Origin: Saprospiraceae bacterium | GTDB lineage: Bacteria > Bacteroidota > Bacteroidia > Chitinophagales > Saprospiraceae | DNA length: 64,000 nucleotides | Assembly: GCA_028285545.1 (NCBI GenBank) | Contig: JANQPA010000018.1 | Location: forward strand, 248,001 to 312,000 | Direction of reading: 5' to 3' | Shown: positions 16,910-25,578 of the stretch, piece by piece | Numbering within the stretch: the stretch's first letter is position 1 | Layout: the number at the start of each line of letters is the position of its first letter | Program-made: the position numbers and the translations under genes | The notes under the pieces: generated by a model | Told to the model about the DNA's origin: nothing | The model's input: the letters and a program-made list of their open reading frames with translations, nothing else | Databases searched by the model: none

Positions 16910-17287
16910 TTAGGCCACTTTCGATACTGCCCTTTCTCCATTCAAAAAATCCTGATCTGATTTTTCGTCTTCATCAATAGGACCATATTTTTTTTCATAA
17001 ACACTAATGATTTGTTCTAAATCCTCACAATCATTAATAGCTTTCGCAAATCCATTTCTCAAAAACTCATTAGCGCTTTCAAGTCTCTGGATTCCAAAAC
17101 TAAGATTTTGAACTTCAGCATTCTTAGTAATCAATTCGTTCCTTAGTATTTTGATTTCTCTTACTAAGCCTTTTATATTCCTCTCAACCCTTTTATTCCT
17201 CTTGTTTACCCTTCCAAATGATTTTAAAACGACCTTGTCGCATGTTTCAATTTGCCAATCTGTTTGTTCTTGATACTCTGATTTCAT
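16910..17287 (-). CDS. Small coiled-coil protein
   Basis: 125 aa if started at the ATG at 17285-17287 (MKSEYQEQTDW), which I prefer because upstream codons overlap a region with promoter-like repeats. Residues about 35-95 form a heptad-rich charged helix (KGLVREIKILRNELITKN) typical of a coiled coil. The acidic C-terminus ends GERAVSKVA. There is no known domain. It is flanked on both sides by the paired repeats A and B and precedes the isoprenoid-synthase-like gene on the same strand. It may be a regulator or scaffold of the island, but nothing in the sequence proves this. Confidence 0.5.
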   Translation of the reverse strand: MKSEYQEQTDWQIETCDKVVLKSFGRVNKRNKRVERNIKGLVREIKILRNELITKNAEVQNLSFGIQRLESANEFLRNGFAKAINDCEDLEQIISVYEKKYGPIDEDEKSDQDFLNGERAVSKVA

Positions 17288-17416
17288 AACGTTTAATTTT
17301 TTTACGATTAATTTTTTATCAGAGTAATTGCGAAAAGGGTTCCATTTTTGGCACGCAAACATAAGTATCTAAAAATCAAATACTTAAATAAAAAACCATA
17401 TATGGTGTTTTGCGAA

Positions 17417-17462
17417 AAAACGAAATGATTTTGTTTTTTTTGCCAATTATTTTGGTTTTCGC
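17417..17462. repeat. Upstream repeat B (pairs with 16815-16870)
   Basis: The second copy of the element described at 16815-16870, with the same order of AAAACGAAAT, T-run, TTTTTTTTGCC, AATTATTTT and GTTTTCGC. It sits about 130 bases upstream of the coiled-coil gene start at 17287 and downstream of the oxidoreductase gene. A long minus-strand frame crosses it but shows no protein-like composition. Confidence 0.45.
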
Positions 17463-17524
17463 AAATATTTAGATGTTGAAATTCAGCTATAGAGAATACT
17501 CTACCACTCTCCAAAACCACTCAA

Positions 17525-18529
17525 TTACCACTCCAGCACAATCTTCCCAAACTGCGTCCCCGACTCCTGATGCCGAAAGGCATCTCCCAATTGATCAAAA
17601 GAAAAACTCTTATCGATAATGGGCTTTATTGGCAAGATATTAAGCGCTTTAAGCATTTGCTCCTGCATTTCTCGGCTTCCAACAGCCAGCCCCGTCATGC
17701 GCAAATGTTTAAAAAATAATTTGGGAAAGGTGATTTCTCCTTTACGTCCTCCTCCTAATATTCCAATGGATGCAATATGTCCCCCAACTCTAGCTGCTTC
17801 GATTGATTGCCCCATGGTACTTCCGCCCCCAACATCCAAAACATGGTCTACACCGCCACCGGAAAGTTTATTGATGGTTTTGCCCCAACGAGCATCTTCT
17901 TTATAATTAATCACCTCAAGAGCACCTAATGATTTTAGCCTTTCTGCTTTTTGCTCAGAAGAGGTTGTAGCGAAAACATTCGCACCTGCCTCTTTAGCCA
18001 ACTGAAGGGCTAAAATGGACATTCCGCCCGTGCCTTCAATCAGAACCGTATCTCCTGCCTGCAAGCCTCCCTCTACCATCAAACCGCGCCAGGCCGTCAA
18101 TCCTGCACAGGGGATGGTAGCAGCCTCCCCGTAGGAATAGCCATCAGGAATAGCAGTTACTGAGGAAGCTGAAACACAGGATTGTTCAACAATAAAACCA
18201 TCAACAGTTTCCCCTGATATAGCCCTGGTTTTTGCCAAACTGGGCCTCCCTTCTGTCCAATTGGGGAAAAACATGGACATGACCTTATCCCCTGTTTTCC
18301 AATTGTCTACTCCCTCGCCTACTTCTACAACTTCCCCTGCTCCGTCTGACATAGGTATCCTTCCTGCAGGAACAGGAATAGCCCCAATAGCTACCAGATA
18401 ATCGTGAAAATTTAATGAGGTGGCATGCCAATTTACCAAGATTTCTCCCGATTGGGGCCTTGGTGCTGGCCTTTCCGAAACTTCTAAATTCCTCAAACTT
18501 GTTGATTCTTTGATAGCTATAACTTTCAT
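17525..18529 (-). CDS. Zinc-free NAD(P)-dependent medium-chain oxidoreductase
   Basis: 334 aa, started at the ATG at 18527-18529 (MKVIAIKES); a longer frame would add a non-homologous hydrophobic stretch over the repeat region. It is a medium-chain dehydrogenase/reductase of the quinone-oxidoreductase branch: GroES-like N-terminus (SDGAGEVVEVGEGV, about 60-75), Rossmann motif GTGGMSILALQLAKEAGA near 165-180, and a C-terminal SFDQLGDAFRHQESGTQFGKIV that closes the catalytic domain. Zinc-ligand cysteines and histidines are missing. It probably reduces enones or quinones with NADPH. It stands alone downstream of a GTAGAAAG-type hairpin. Confidence 0.88.
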   Translation of the reverse strand: MKVIAIKESTSLRNLEVSERPAPRPQSGEILVNWHATSLNFHDYLVAIGAIPVPAGRIPMSDGAGEVVEVGEGVDNWKTGDKVMSMFFPNWTEGRPSLAKTRAISGETVDGFIVEQSCVSASSVTAIPDGYSYGEAATIPCAGLTAWRGLMVEGGLQAGDTVLIEGTGGMSILALQLAKEAGANVFATTSSEQKAERLKSLGALEVINYKEDARWGKTINKLSGGGVDHVLDVGGGSTMGQSIEAARVGGHIASIGILGGGRKGEITFPKLFFKHLRMTGLAVGSREMQEQMLKALNILPIKPIIDKSFSFDQLGDAFRHQESGTQFGKIVLEW

Positions 18530-18559
18530 TCTTAGTGTTTTATAATTTACGTAATTTGC

Positions 18560-18683
18560 GATGCAATTTACTAGTAGAAAGTAAAAGGCAGAAGGTAGAA
18601 AGATTTTTATGAACAATATGCTATTTACATTTGATTTTGTCCTTCTACTTTTTACTTTTTACCTTCTACTCAAATTGCATTGC
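18560..18683. repeat. GTAGAAAG-type hairpin repeat, copy 1 (in gap 18530-18925)
   Basis: The left arm (18560-18603) holds gcAATTT, then GTAGAAAGTAAAAGGCAGAAGG. The right arm (18641-18683) is its imperfect reverse complement and even shares the outer ATGCAATTT. Together they could fold into a long interrupted stem of about 40 bp around a 37-nt loop. A related element is at 51.1-51.26 kb. The remaining 240 bases up to the DinB gene are AT-rich and hold no feature that I can identify. Confidence 0.6.
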
Positions 18684-18925
18684 AATTTGAATTAATTAGA
18701 TGAATAATCTTTTTTTCAATAGAAAATAAAACTGGCATCGTCAGATAGAAAAAACCGGATACCTAATTGTCCTAGAAATACTATTAATTTTTTTCTAAAA
18801 CCAATATTATCAAAATATAGGAAAAGACTTTTGATAATTATTAACTGAAGAAAATAAATATCCGTATTCATCCAAATTCTATCCTGAGATGTTTAATAAT
18901 TTTCTTAATCATCAAAACCGACGTT

Positions 18926-19444
18926 ATGAAAGCCAGTCAACTTACTTCTTCTGATTTCAATGAATATTATGGTCGATATATCAATAAACTTCCCCCAGAC
19001 ACCTATCTTTTACCTGGGTTTAAATCTGGAAAAAATGAGGTGATCAATTTTTTTCGGAACATACCTGAATCGAAGTTAGATTACAGATATGCACCAGATA
19101 AATGGAGCATAAAAGAAGTGTTCCAACATGTCATTGACACTGAACGGGTATTCATTTACAGATCATATAGGATTGGACGGGGGGATAGCACTCCACTAGC
19201 TGGTTTTGATCAAGATTTATACATTCAACCTTCATCAGCCAGCACCAAAACCATAGAAGCGTTACTCGAGGAATATGAGGCTACCAGAAATTTCAGTATT
19301 TCTTTTTTGAATAGTGTCACCGATCAAAATCTTAAATTTATCGGTACTGCCAGTGATACTTCCATGTCATCCGGAGCAGCTGCCTTTATTATATTGGGGC
19401 ATGAGATCTGGCATATGGATGTTATTCGGGAAAAATATTTGTAG
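18926..19444 (+). CDS. DinB family protein (DinB_2)
   Basis: A 172-aa member of the DinB/YfiT four-helix-bundle superfamily. Histidines in the metal-site positions are visible in VFQHVIDTERVF (near 71) and in GHEIWHMDVIREKYL at the C-terminus (near 158-162). The length is normal for the family. These are putative metal-dependent transferases or thiol-S-transferases; the actual substrate is unknown. It is monocistronic and converges on the amidohydrolase gene with a 4-base gap. No signal peptide, so cytosolic. Confidence 0.88.
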   Translation: MKASQLTSSDFNEYYGRYINKLPPDTYLLPGFKSGKNEVINFFRNIPESKLDYRYAPDKWSIKEVFQHVIDTERVFIYRSYRIGRGDSTPLAGFDQDLYIQPSSASTKTIEALLEEYEATRNFSISFLNSVTDQNLKFIGTASDTSMSSGAAAFIILGHEIWHMDVIREKYL

Positions 19445-19448
19445 CCTT

Positions 19449-22400
19449 TTATTTTTCTTTTCTCCACCAGGGTGTTGGGGACGCTTTCTCTTCAGGCCAA
19501 ACTTGATTTAAAGTATCCCCTTCATATAAAAATCCGTTTTTCATAACGAATTGAATACTGGTACTGTTTCTGATGTTTTCTAATGGATTTTTCTCTAAAA
19601 TGATTAAATCTGCCATTTTTCCAGGTTCTAGGCTTCCCAAATCTGAATCCAGACCAATAGCTCGTGCACTATTTAATGTGGCCACCCTCAATACATCATG
19701 ATTATTCATTCCTCCAGAGGCCAATAACCACATTTCCCAATGATTCTGAATGCCCTGCATCTCTCCATGTCCACCTAATCCAATATTCCCTCCTGCTATT
19801 AAGATAGCATTTATGCCCTTCCCTACCTCTTTTACATGATGATCCTCCTCCCGAAAATACAATAGTCGAGTGGCACTCCTATCAAATAATTGATCATTGG
19901 GAATGAAATATCTCAATTTGGAGTTTTCGTAAGGGTTTTCCTTGGCCAAAGTATGGTAAATGGGAAGAGGTCCACCAAAAGCTACCAATAAAGTTGGTGT
20001 ATTTGTAATCTCCGACTGAGCAAATAATTGGATTAAATCATCAAATATGGGTGCTGTTGGAACAGCGTGTTCAATTCCACTAAAACCATCTATGGCGTGG
20101 GTAATGTTCCGTTTGGTATCGGCTCCACCTTCTGTAGTAGGCATTAAACCTAGTTCCCCACAAGCCTGGACCATCCATTCTCTTTGCTGACGATTTCCTA
20201 CCAAATAGGATTTGATTAAATGCGTTTTATAACGCTTAGCATAAATTTCTAAACGCTGCTTCATTTTTTCATAAGAATCCAGGTTGTCAAAGCTGAAAAT
20301 CCCGGGGCCGGTAGAAAAAATTCGAGGCCCATCCACTAGTCCAGCTTCAACCATATCAGCATAAATAAAAACCTGAGGCGAGGTTTGAGGATCTCTTACT
20401 GTTGTAGTTCCATAGGCCAGATTGGCATACATGGCCGGAGAAACGGGTTCCAAAACCTCCTGTGCCAGCCCCAAATGAGCATGGATATCAATAATGCCTG
20501 GAATTATATAGCGATTAGAAACATCTCTTATCTCAATATTTGGTGCTAAATCAATCGATCCTCTTGCACCAATTGCTTCTATCCGATTATTTTTAATTAA
20601 AATGTCTGAATCAGCTATGATTTCCTTTCCTTTCATGGTAATAGCTGTGGCCCCTCTCAATAATACGGACCCAGATGGCATAGATCTGGGTAAAGAAAGA
20701 CTATAAGATTGCTTTTGGGGCAGATCTTCATTAAGGCTTTGGTAATTCAAATCTGCTCCAACAGTCCAGGCCATCGTTTTTCCATCGGAAGACCAGCAAA
20801 AATCTTCTGGGCGTTCATCCGTCAACATTTTGCCATCATTAAAAACATTTAAGTCCAAAGGCTCAGTTATTACCGAAGGATCTTTATTCAATTCTAATTG
20901 ATACAACATTCCATTTCTTCCATAGGCCAATAAACTATTTGACATGGAAGTATACTTCAGGTTTTGTATTCCAGGGTTAATTTTAGCTACTACCTTTGGA
21001 GTATTCCCTTTTTGCAAAAAAATGATCCCCTTGGCCGGAGAACAAGCATAAAATCCTTGTCCATTTTTGGAATAAACAGGATAGAGCAAACCATCAGAAT
21101 TGCCTAAAACTTCAATTTTTCCATTTGAAAGGGTGATTTCAATAAACTCAGATTCTGGAGGAATGGTATTAAACTGTGTTCTCCTCTTCAATCCAAGAGA
21201 AGCTCTTAAGGCAATTATTTTGCTGCCATCTGAGCTAAAAGATGGCATGGCATAAAAAGCAGGATCTTTGGTCAATGGTACGATTTCTTTATTCTCTCCC
21301 ACTCGACTAAGCCATAAGTGACCTCCCTCATCGTTCCAATTTGCAAAGACCAATTGTTGGCCATCAGCAGACCAGGCGGGGTAGAATTCTCGACTATCCA
21401 TCTTTTGAGTAATTGCATTTGCCTGATTTACCTCAAGATTTGATACATATATTTTACCCAAGGATGAAAAAGCCACCTTCTCTTGCTTAAAAATGGCAGC
21501 TTGCTGAATAAATCGCGTTTGAATGTCTTCTTCGCTCAATTTTTTTGGAAAACGGAGGGGGCGACCAATATTCATTGTTACATCTACTGAAAAGGGAATC
21601 AATTCTTTTTGGCCATCCTCGATTCTTACCTTATATATTTTACCATCAAATGAAATAATTACAAATCGATTATCCGGAGTAAATGCATAATTAGGAATAA
21701 CATCCCTGGTGGGTCGGGCTTCCAGTTCATTTCTAACAATTGGAAGGGCCAGCCATTTTTCTTTTGCTGATTGAAGGTGGCGGATTCGAAGTCCAGTTTG
21801 TCCCTGACTTTGTGCAGCATAAGCCAACCATTCTCCATTTTTTGAGATGGACGGTTTCATTGTCAGCCCTTTATCCAAAGCCACCTCTTTCAATTGATTC
21901 GAGGCTAAATCCAAGCTCATCACCTGAGCGCTTGCTCCTTTTCGCATCCCATAAGCACGTGGTGTTACCGAGGACACCAGTAAGGATTCTCCATTGGGAT
22001 GTACATCGGACATAAATAGACCAGGAGCAGGAGCAGAAACCAAAGGAGCAGGCCTTCCATTAGGATTAGAAACTAGTAATTTTTCTTCTTTGGTTGCTAG
22101 TTCAAGGCTATATAAGTCTGCCATCCTATTAAATCCATCTTTAATAATGGTAACGTAAATCTGTCGACCGTCGGCCGACCATTCAGGTGAGAGCATTAGT
22201 TCTTTATGGTGAGCAGAAAGCTGATTGGGGTTTTCTCCATTAGCATCCATAATCCACACATTATCCGAACCACTTTCATCGCTGATAAAAACAATTTGAC
22301 TGCCGTCAGGTGAAAAACGCGGTTGAGATTGAAAGGCCTTTCCATTCGCAATCACCCTTGCCTTGCCTCCAGTAAAAGGAATAGAATAAAGGTCTCCAAG

Positions 22401-22622
22401 CAGTTCAAAAATGATAGTCTTCTGATCTGGAGATACATCAAGGGCCAGCCAGGTTCCTTCATCAGTGGAGAATTGAATTTGTTTATCACCGTTACCACTT
22501 GTTTGGGAAGCTAAAAAAGCAGGAGAATAAAAGAAAAGAAGTAAAGAAAATAAAAACAGGCTTGTATTAGGCAGATTAGTTGACAAACTAATTTTATTCA
22601 TAAGCGAAGATTCCTTTTTCAT
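19449..22622 (-). CDS. Secreted PD40 beta-propeller amidohydrolase
   Basis: A 1057-aa exported enzyme. A hydrophobic signal segment (about 20-40) is followed by a TolB-like propeller with many SPDGS/SPDQK motifs (50-640), then an amidohydrolase barrel (650-1045). Metal ligands are visible in IDIHAHLG (near 713), GFSGIEHAV and GLGGHGEMQG, with the carboxylysine candidate in LIKSYL and the C-terminal strand LEPGKMADLIIL. The family includes imidazolonepropionase-like amidohydrolases that act on peptides or cyclic amides. It is transcribed divergently from the TcuA-like gene, and a 23-bp perfect hairpin lies between them. Confidence 0.9.
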   Translation of the reverse strand: MKKESSLMNKISLSTNLPNTSLFLFSLLLFFYSPAFLASQTSGNGDKQIQFSTDEGTWLALDVSPDQKTIIFELLGDLYSIPFTGGKARVIANGKAFQSQPRFSPDGSQIVFISDESGSDNVWIMDANGENPNQLSAHHKELMLSPEWSADGRQIYVTIIKDGFNRMADLYSLELATKEEKLLVSNPNGRPAPLVSAPAPGLFMSDVHPNGESLLVSSVTPRAYGMRKGASAQVMSLDLASNQLKEVALDKGLTMKPSISKNGEWLAYAAQSQGQTGLRIRHLQSAKEKWLALPIVRNELEARPTRDVIPNYAFTPDNRFVIISFDGKIYKVRIEDGQKELIPFSVDVTMNIGRPLRFPKKLSEEDIQTRFIQQAAIFKQEKVAFSSLGKIYVSNLEVNQANAITQKMDSREFYPAWSADGQQLVFANWNDEGGHLWLSRVGENKEIVPLTKDPAFYAMPSFSSDGSKIIALRASLGLKRRTQFNTIPPESEFIEITLSNGKIEVLGNSDGLLYPVYSKNGQGFYACSPAKGIIFLQKGNTPKVVAKINPGIQNLKYTSMSNSLLAYGRNGMLYQLELNKDPSVITEPLDLNVFNDGKMLTDERPEDFCWSSDGKTMAWTVGADLNYQSLNEDLPQKQSYSLSLPRSMPSGSVLLRGATAITMKGKEIIADSDILIKNNRIEAIGARGSIDLAPNIEIRDVSNRYIIPGIIDIHAHLGLAQEVLEPVSPAMYANLAYGTTTVRDPQTSPQVFIYADMVEAGLVDGPRIFSTGPGIFSFDNLDSYEKMKQRLEIYAKRYKTHLIKSYLVGNRQQREWMVQACGELGLMPTTEGGADTKRNITHAIDGFSGIEHAVPTAPIFDDLIQLFAQSEITNTPTLLVAFGGPLPIYHTLAKENPYENSKLRYFIPNDQLFDRSATRLLYFREEDHHVKEVGKGINAILIAGGNIGLGGHGEMQGIQNHWEMWLLASGGMNNHDVLRVATLNSARAIGLDSDLGSLEPGKMADLIILEKNPLENIRNSTSIQFVMKNGFLYEGDTLNQVWPEEKASPTPWWRKEK

Positions 22623-22661
22623 ACTATTTAGAGAGTGGTTAGCTTTAAAGATATTCTTTAA

Positions 22662-22714
22662 TTTAAATATAAACTAAGTTGGGCCCGCCGAGCCCAACTT
22701 AGTTTATATTTAAA
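22662..22714. promoter_or_regulatory. 23-bp perfect inverted repeat in divergent promoter
   Basis: Bases 22662-22684 are exactly complementary to 22692-22714 around the 7-nt loop CCGCCGA. The inner part of the stem is CTAAGTTGGGC and the outer part is AT only. It lies between the divergent starts of the amidohydrolase (22622) and the TcuA-like gene (22742), where a transcription terminator would be unexpected. It may be a repressor binding site or an mRNA 5' structure, or a small mobile repeat. No T-run follows on either strand. Confidence 0.6.
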
Positions 22715-22741
22715 AACAATTACTTTTTATACATTTATCAA

Positions 22742-24238
22742 ATGAATAAAAATAAAATAATCGTAGTTGGTTCTGGAAATGCAGCTCTCTGTGCAGGCAT
22801 TGCCGCCTTGGAAAAGGGCGCAGAAGTGCTAATGATTGAAAAGGCCAGTGAAAAAGAGGCGGGGGGAAATAGCCGATATACTGCAGGAGCCATGAGGTTT
22901 GTGTATACCTCTAATGAAGAACTTTACCCCTTACTACTGAATCCAGATGATGAAAGAATTCCTGTTACTGAATTTGGTTCTTATTCTCGCCAGCAATTTG
23001 AGAAAGACTTATTGGAATTTAATGACGGAAGGCCATTAAGCTTACATCAAAAAATAGTAATTGAGCAAAGCCACCCAACCCTAAAATGGTTAAGCAGTCA
23101 CAATATTAAATTCGAACCCATCTATTCCAGGCAAACTTTCCAAAAAGAAGGAAAATATGTTTTTTGGGGTGGTTTGACCCTGGAAGCCCAAGGAGAAGGA
23201 GTAGGGTTAGTGGAAGCAGAAATGAATGAGTACCTTAGACTAGGTGGGACAATTTTATATGAAACAGAGGGCAGAAATTTAGTTGTGGAAGAGAATAAGG
23301 TGAAGGGAATTATTTGCAAAACTTCCGAAGGGGAAGTAAGATTATCGGCGGATGCTGTTATTTTAGGATGCGGTGGCTTTGAAGCCAACCCAGAGCTGCG
23401 CAAAAAATTTATGGGAGGCAACTGGGAACACTCTAAGGTAAGAGGAACTCCCCACAACATGGGCCGTGGTATAGAAATGGCCCTAAAAATAGGAGCTGCA
23501 TTTAATGGACTACCTGATGGTTGTCATGCAGTGCCAATGGACTTGAACATGCCCAATTATGGTAATCTAGAGATCCCTTTTATTGAAAGGAAGCATTACC
23601 GTAAGATATGTTATTTCTTGGGAGTAATGATAAATGCTCAGGGCAAGCGCTTTGTAGATGAGGGGAAAAACTTTCGCAATTATACCTATGCCCAATTTGG
23701 AAAAGCCATACTGGAACAACCAGGTAATTTTGCCTGGCAGATATTTGACCAAAAGGTGGAGCACTTATTATACAGCGAATACCGATTCTGGGATGCCAGT
23801 TATGTAGAAGCTGATTCTCTTGTAGAATTAATTCCTAAGTTAGCAGGTGTAGACTCCACCGAGGCCTTGCAAACCCTAAAAGCTTATAATTTAGCCGTAG
23901 ATCAAAACACAGATTTTGATCCGACCATCCTGGATGGAAAAGCAACCAAAGGCTTAAAATTGAATAAAAGCAATTGGGCCAATACTCTGGATACCCCTCC
24001 TTTTAGGGCTTATCCGGTAACTTGTGGAATTACCTTCACTTATGGAGGATTGAAGGTAGATCAAAATGCCAATGTATTAAATGAAAGCGATGTTAAAATA
24101 AATGGCTTGTATGCTTGTGGAGAATTAGTGGGAGGTGTATTTTATCATGGATATCCTGGTGGCTCAGGCCTGACATCGGGAGCCGTCTTTGGACGGATTG
24201 CCGGTCATTCTGCAGCAAGTCAAAATTTAAAATTATGA
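22742..24238 (+). CDS. tcuA: FAD-dependent tricarballylate-dehydrogenase-like flavoprotein
   Basis: 498 aa, in the fumarate reductase/succinate dehydrogenase flavoprotein family. The FAD-binding motif VVGSGNAALCAG is at residues 6-17 and GGNSRYTAGAMRF follows at 40-52. The C-terminal FAD contact is in ACGELVGGVFYHGYPGGSGL. TcuA oxidises tricarballylate to cis-aconitate; related enzymes act on other tricarboxylates. The context strongly supports a tricarboxylate role: TctC, TctAB and a PrpF-type isomerase follow on the same strand. The stop overlaps the next ATG (ATGA). The gene symbol reflects family, not proven substrate. The usual partner TcuB is not in the window. Confidence 0.75.
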   Translation: MNKNKIIVVGSGNAALCAGIAALEKGAEVLMIEKASEKEAGGNSRYTAGAMRFVYTSNEELYPLLLNPDDERIPVTEFGSYSRQQFEKDLLEFNDGRPLSLHQKIVIEQSHPTLKWLSSHNIKFEPIYSRQTFQKEGKYVFWGGLTLEAQGEGVGLVEAEMNEYLRLGGTILYETEGRNLVVEENKVKGIICKTSEGEVRLSADAVILGCGGFEANPELRKKFMGGNWEHSKVRGTPHNMGRGIEMALKIGAAFNGLPDGCHAVPMDLNMPNYGNLEIPFIERKHYRKICYFLGVMINAQGKRFVDEGKNFRNYTYAQFGKAILEQPGNFAWQIFDQKVEHLLYSEYRFWDASYVEADSLVELIPKLAGVDSTEALQTLKAYNLAVDQNTDFDPTILDGKATKGLKLNKSNWANTLDTPPFRAYPVTCGITFTYGGLKVDQNANVLNESDVKINGLYACGELVGGVFYHGYPGGSGLTSGAVFGRIAGHSAASQNLKL

Positions 24239-25386
24239 ATAAGACCCAATTTCAGCAAATTTTTGGTTTATGCATCCTGTTTTTAGGTGCTTTTTTTCTT
24301 TTGTCCTCTTTACAAAAAGGAGAAACAATTGTTGTTCAAGATTCTACAACAGGGGAAGTTGCAAAAGTAGAAATCGATGATAATTATTTCGCTGGTAAAG
24401 TAATTGAATGGGTTATTCCCTTTAAAGAAGGTGGAGGAAGTGACACCTGGGCCAGGTTCAACGCTCAATTTTTATCAAAATATCTTCCAGGAAACCCAAC
24501 TGTAATAATCAGTAATATTCCTGGAGGTGGTTCCATAAAAGGATCCAATTTATTTGCTGACAGAGTTAAACCAGATGGATTAATGATTCTTGGTACTTCA
24601 GGTTCTACTCAAATGCCCTTTTTATTAGACGATCCTAGGGTTCGGTATGATTATGCAGATTATAAACCATTATGGACTTATCCAACTGGTGGCGTAGTCT
24701 ATGTCTCTTCAGATTTAGGCATAAAGGATGCAAGTGAAATTGCCAAAATCAAAGACATTCCACTCATTTATGCCAGCCAGGGACCTACTTCTCTTGATTT
24801 GGTCCCGAATATTTCTTTTGACCTTCTAGGTCTAAATGTAAAAACTGTTTTCGGTTTTAGAGGTCGGGGAGCTGGTCGGTTGGCCTTTGAGCGTGGAGAA
24901 GTAAAAATAGATTACCAAACCTCTTCCGCCTATTTAAAAAATGTGGTTCCTTTAGTTGAATCTGGCGAAGCTGTTCCTTTATGGAGTTGGGGGGTGTTGG
25001 ATGAAAATGGCGAACTGGTCAGAGATCCAAGTTTTCCTGATTTACCACATTTTGGAGAAGTTTATGAAATCATGCATGGCAAAAAGGGAGAAGGAATAGC
25101 CTACAACTCTTGGTTTGCCACCATGGCGGCCGGTTTTGGAGGCATGAAATTGGTATTGGTTCCTAAAGAAACGCCAGATGAAATAGTGACCATCTATCAA
25201 AAAGCCATTACCGAAATGAAAAAAGATCCAGATTACATTTCAAAAAAACAAAAGGCCATCGGTTTATATGAACAAGTGGTTAGAGAAAAAGCCAAGATCA
25301 TTTTTGATTTAGCCACTAATATTGATGAGGCAGAAAAAGAGTGGTGCAAGAATTTTTTGCGGGAAAAATATAACCTTAATATTTGA
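24235..25386 (+). CDS. tctC: TctC-family periplasmic tricarboxylate-binding protein
   Basis: 383 aa, started at the ATG at 24235 that overlaps the TcuA-like stop codon. An N-terminal hydrophobic segment (FGLCILFLGAFFLLSSL) serves as signal peptide or anchor. The mature part is a Bug/TctC solute-binding domain: VIEWVIPFKEGGGSDTWARF at the start, then NIPGGGSIKGSNLF, typical of the P-G-G carboxylate loop, and a C-terminal helix. It delivers substrate to the TctAB permease encoded 192 bases downstream. At 383 residues it is longer than the usual 320, with an insertion in the middle (about 200-260). It belongs to the same operon as the flavoprotein gene. Confidence 0.85.
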   Translation: MNKTQFQQIFGLCILFLGAFFLLSSLQKGETIVVQDSTTGEVAKVEIDDNYFAGKVIEWVIPFKEGGGSDTWARFNAQFLSKYLPGNPTVIISNIPGGGSIKGSNLFADRVKPDGLMILGTSGSTQMPFLLDDPRVRYDYADYKPLWTYPTGGVVYVSSDLGIKDASEIAKIKDIPLIYASQGPTSLDLVPNISFDLLGLNVKTVFGFRGRGAGRLAFERGEVKIDYQTSSAYLKNVVPLVESGEAVPLWSWGVLDENGELVRDPSFPDLPHFGEVYEIMHGKKGEGIAYNSWFATMAAGFGGMKLVLVPKETPDEIVTIYQKAITEMKKDPDYISKKQKAIGLYEQVVREKAKIIFDLATNIDEAEKEWCKNFLREKYNLNI

Positions 25387-25431
25387 ATCGATTGCAATAT
25401 TTGAATTATTGGTTTGTGTAATCAAATATGG

Positions 25432-25545
25432 GAAGTACATAGAAGTATGTTGAGGTATGTTGAAGTAAAGTTAAATTCCTTTTCAAGGTCACTATATACT
25501 TCTATTTACTTCAATGTGCTTCTATTTACTTCTCTCTACTTCTAT
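25432..25545. repeat. GAAGTA-type dispersed hairpin repeat, copy 2
   Basis: Left side GAAGTACATAGAAGTATG and further degenerate units (25432-25469), right side four units of the complementary ACTTCTATTTACTTC type (25494-25543). The two sides can pair imperfectly across about 25 bases. It lies inside the tct operon, between tctC and the tctAB fusion, where it could affect mRNA stability or the ratio of binding protein to permease. Confidence 0.6.
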
Positions 25546-25578
25546 CCACCCTTTCGATAAAGTCAAACTGAATTAAAA

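Noticed and set aside
17308-17520. Minus-strand reading frame of 70 codons between the coiled-coil gene and the oxidoreductase gene
   Set aside because: It crosses repeat B, has low-complexity aromatic-rich composition, overlaps the more likely coiled-coil gene start region and has no protein-like motif.
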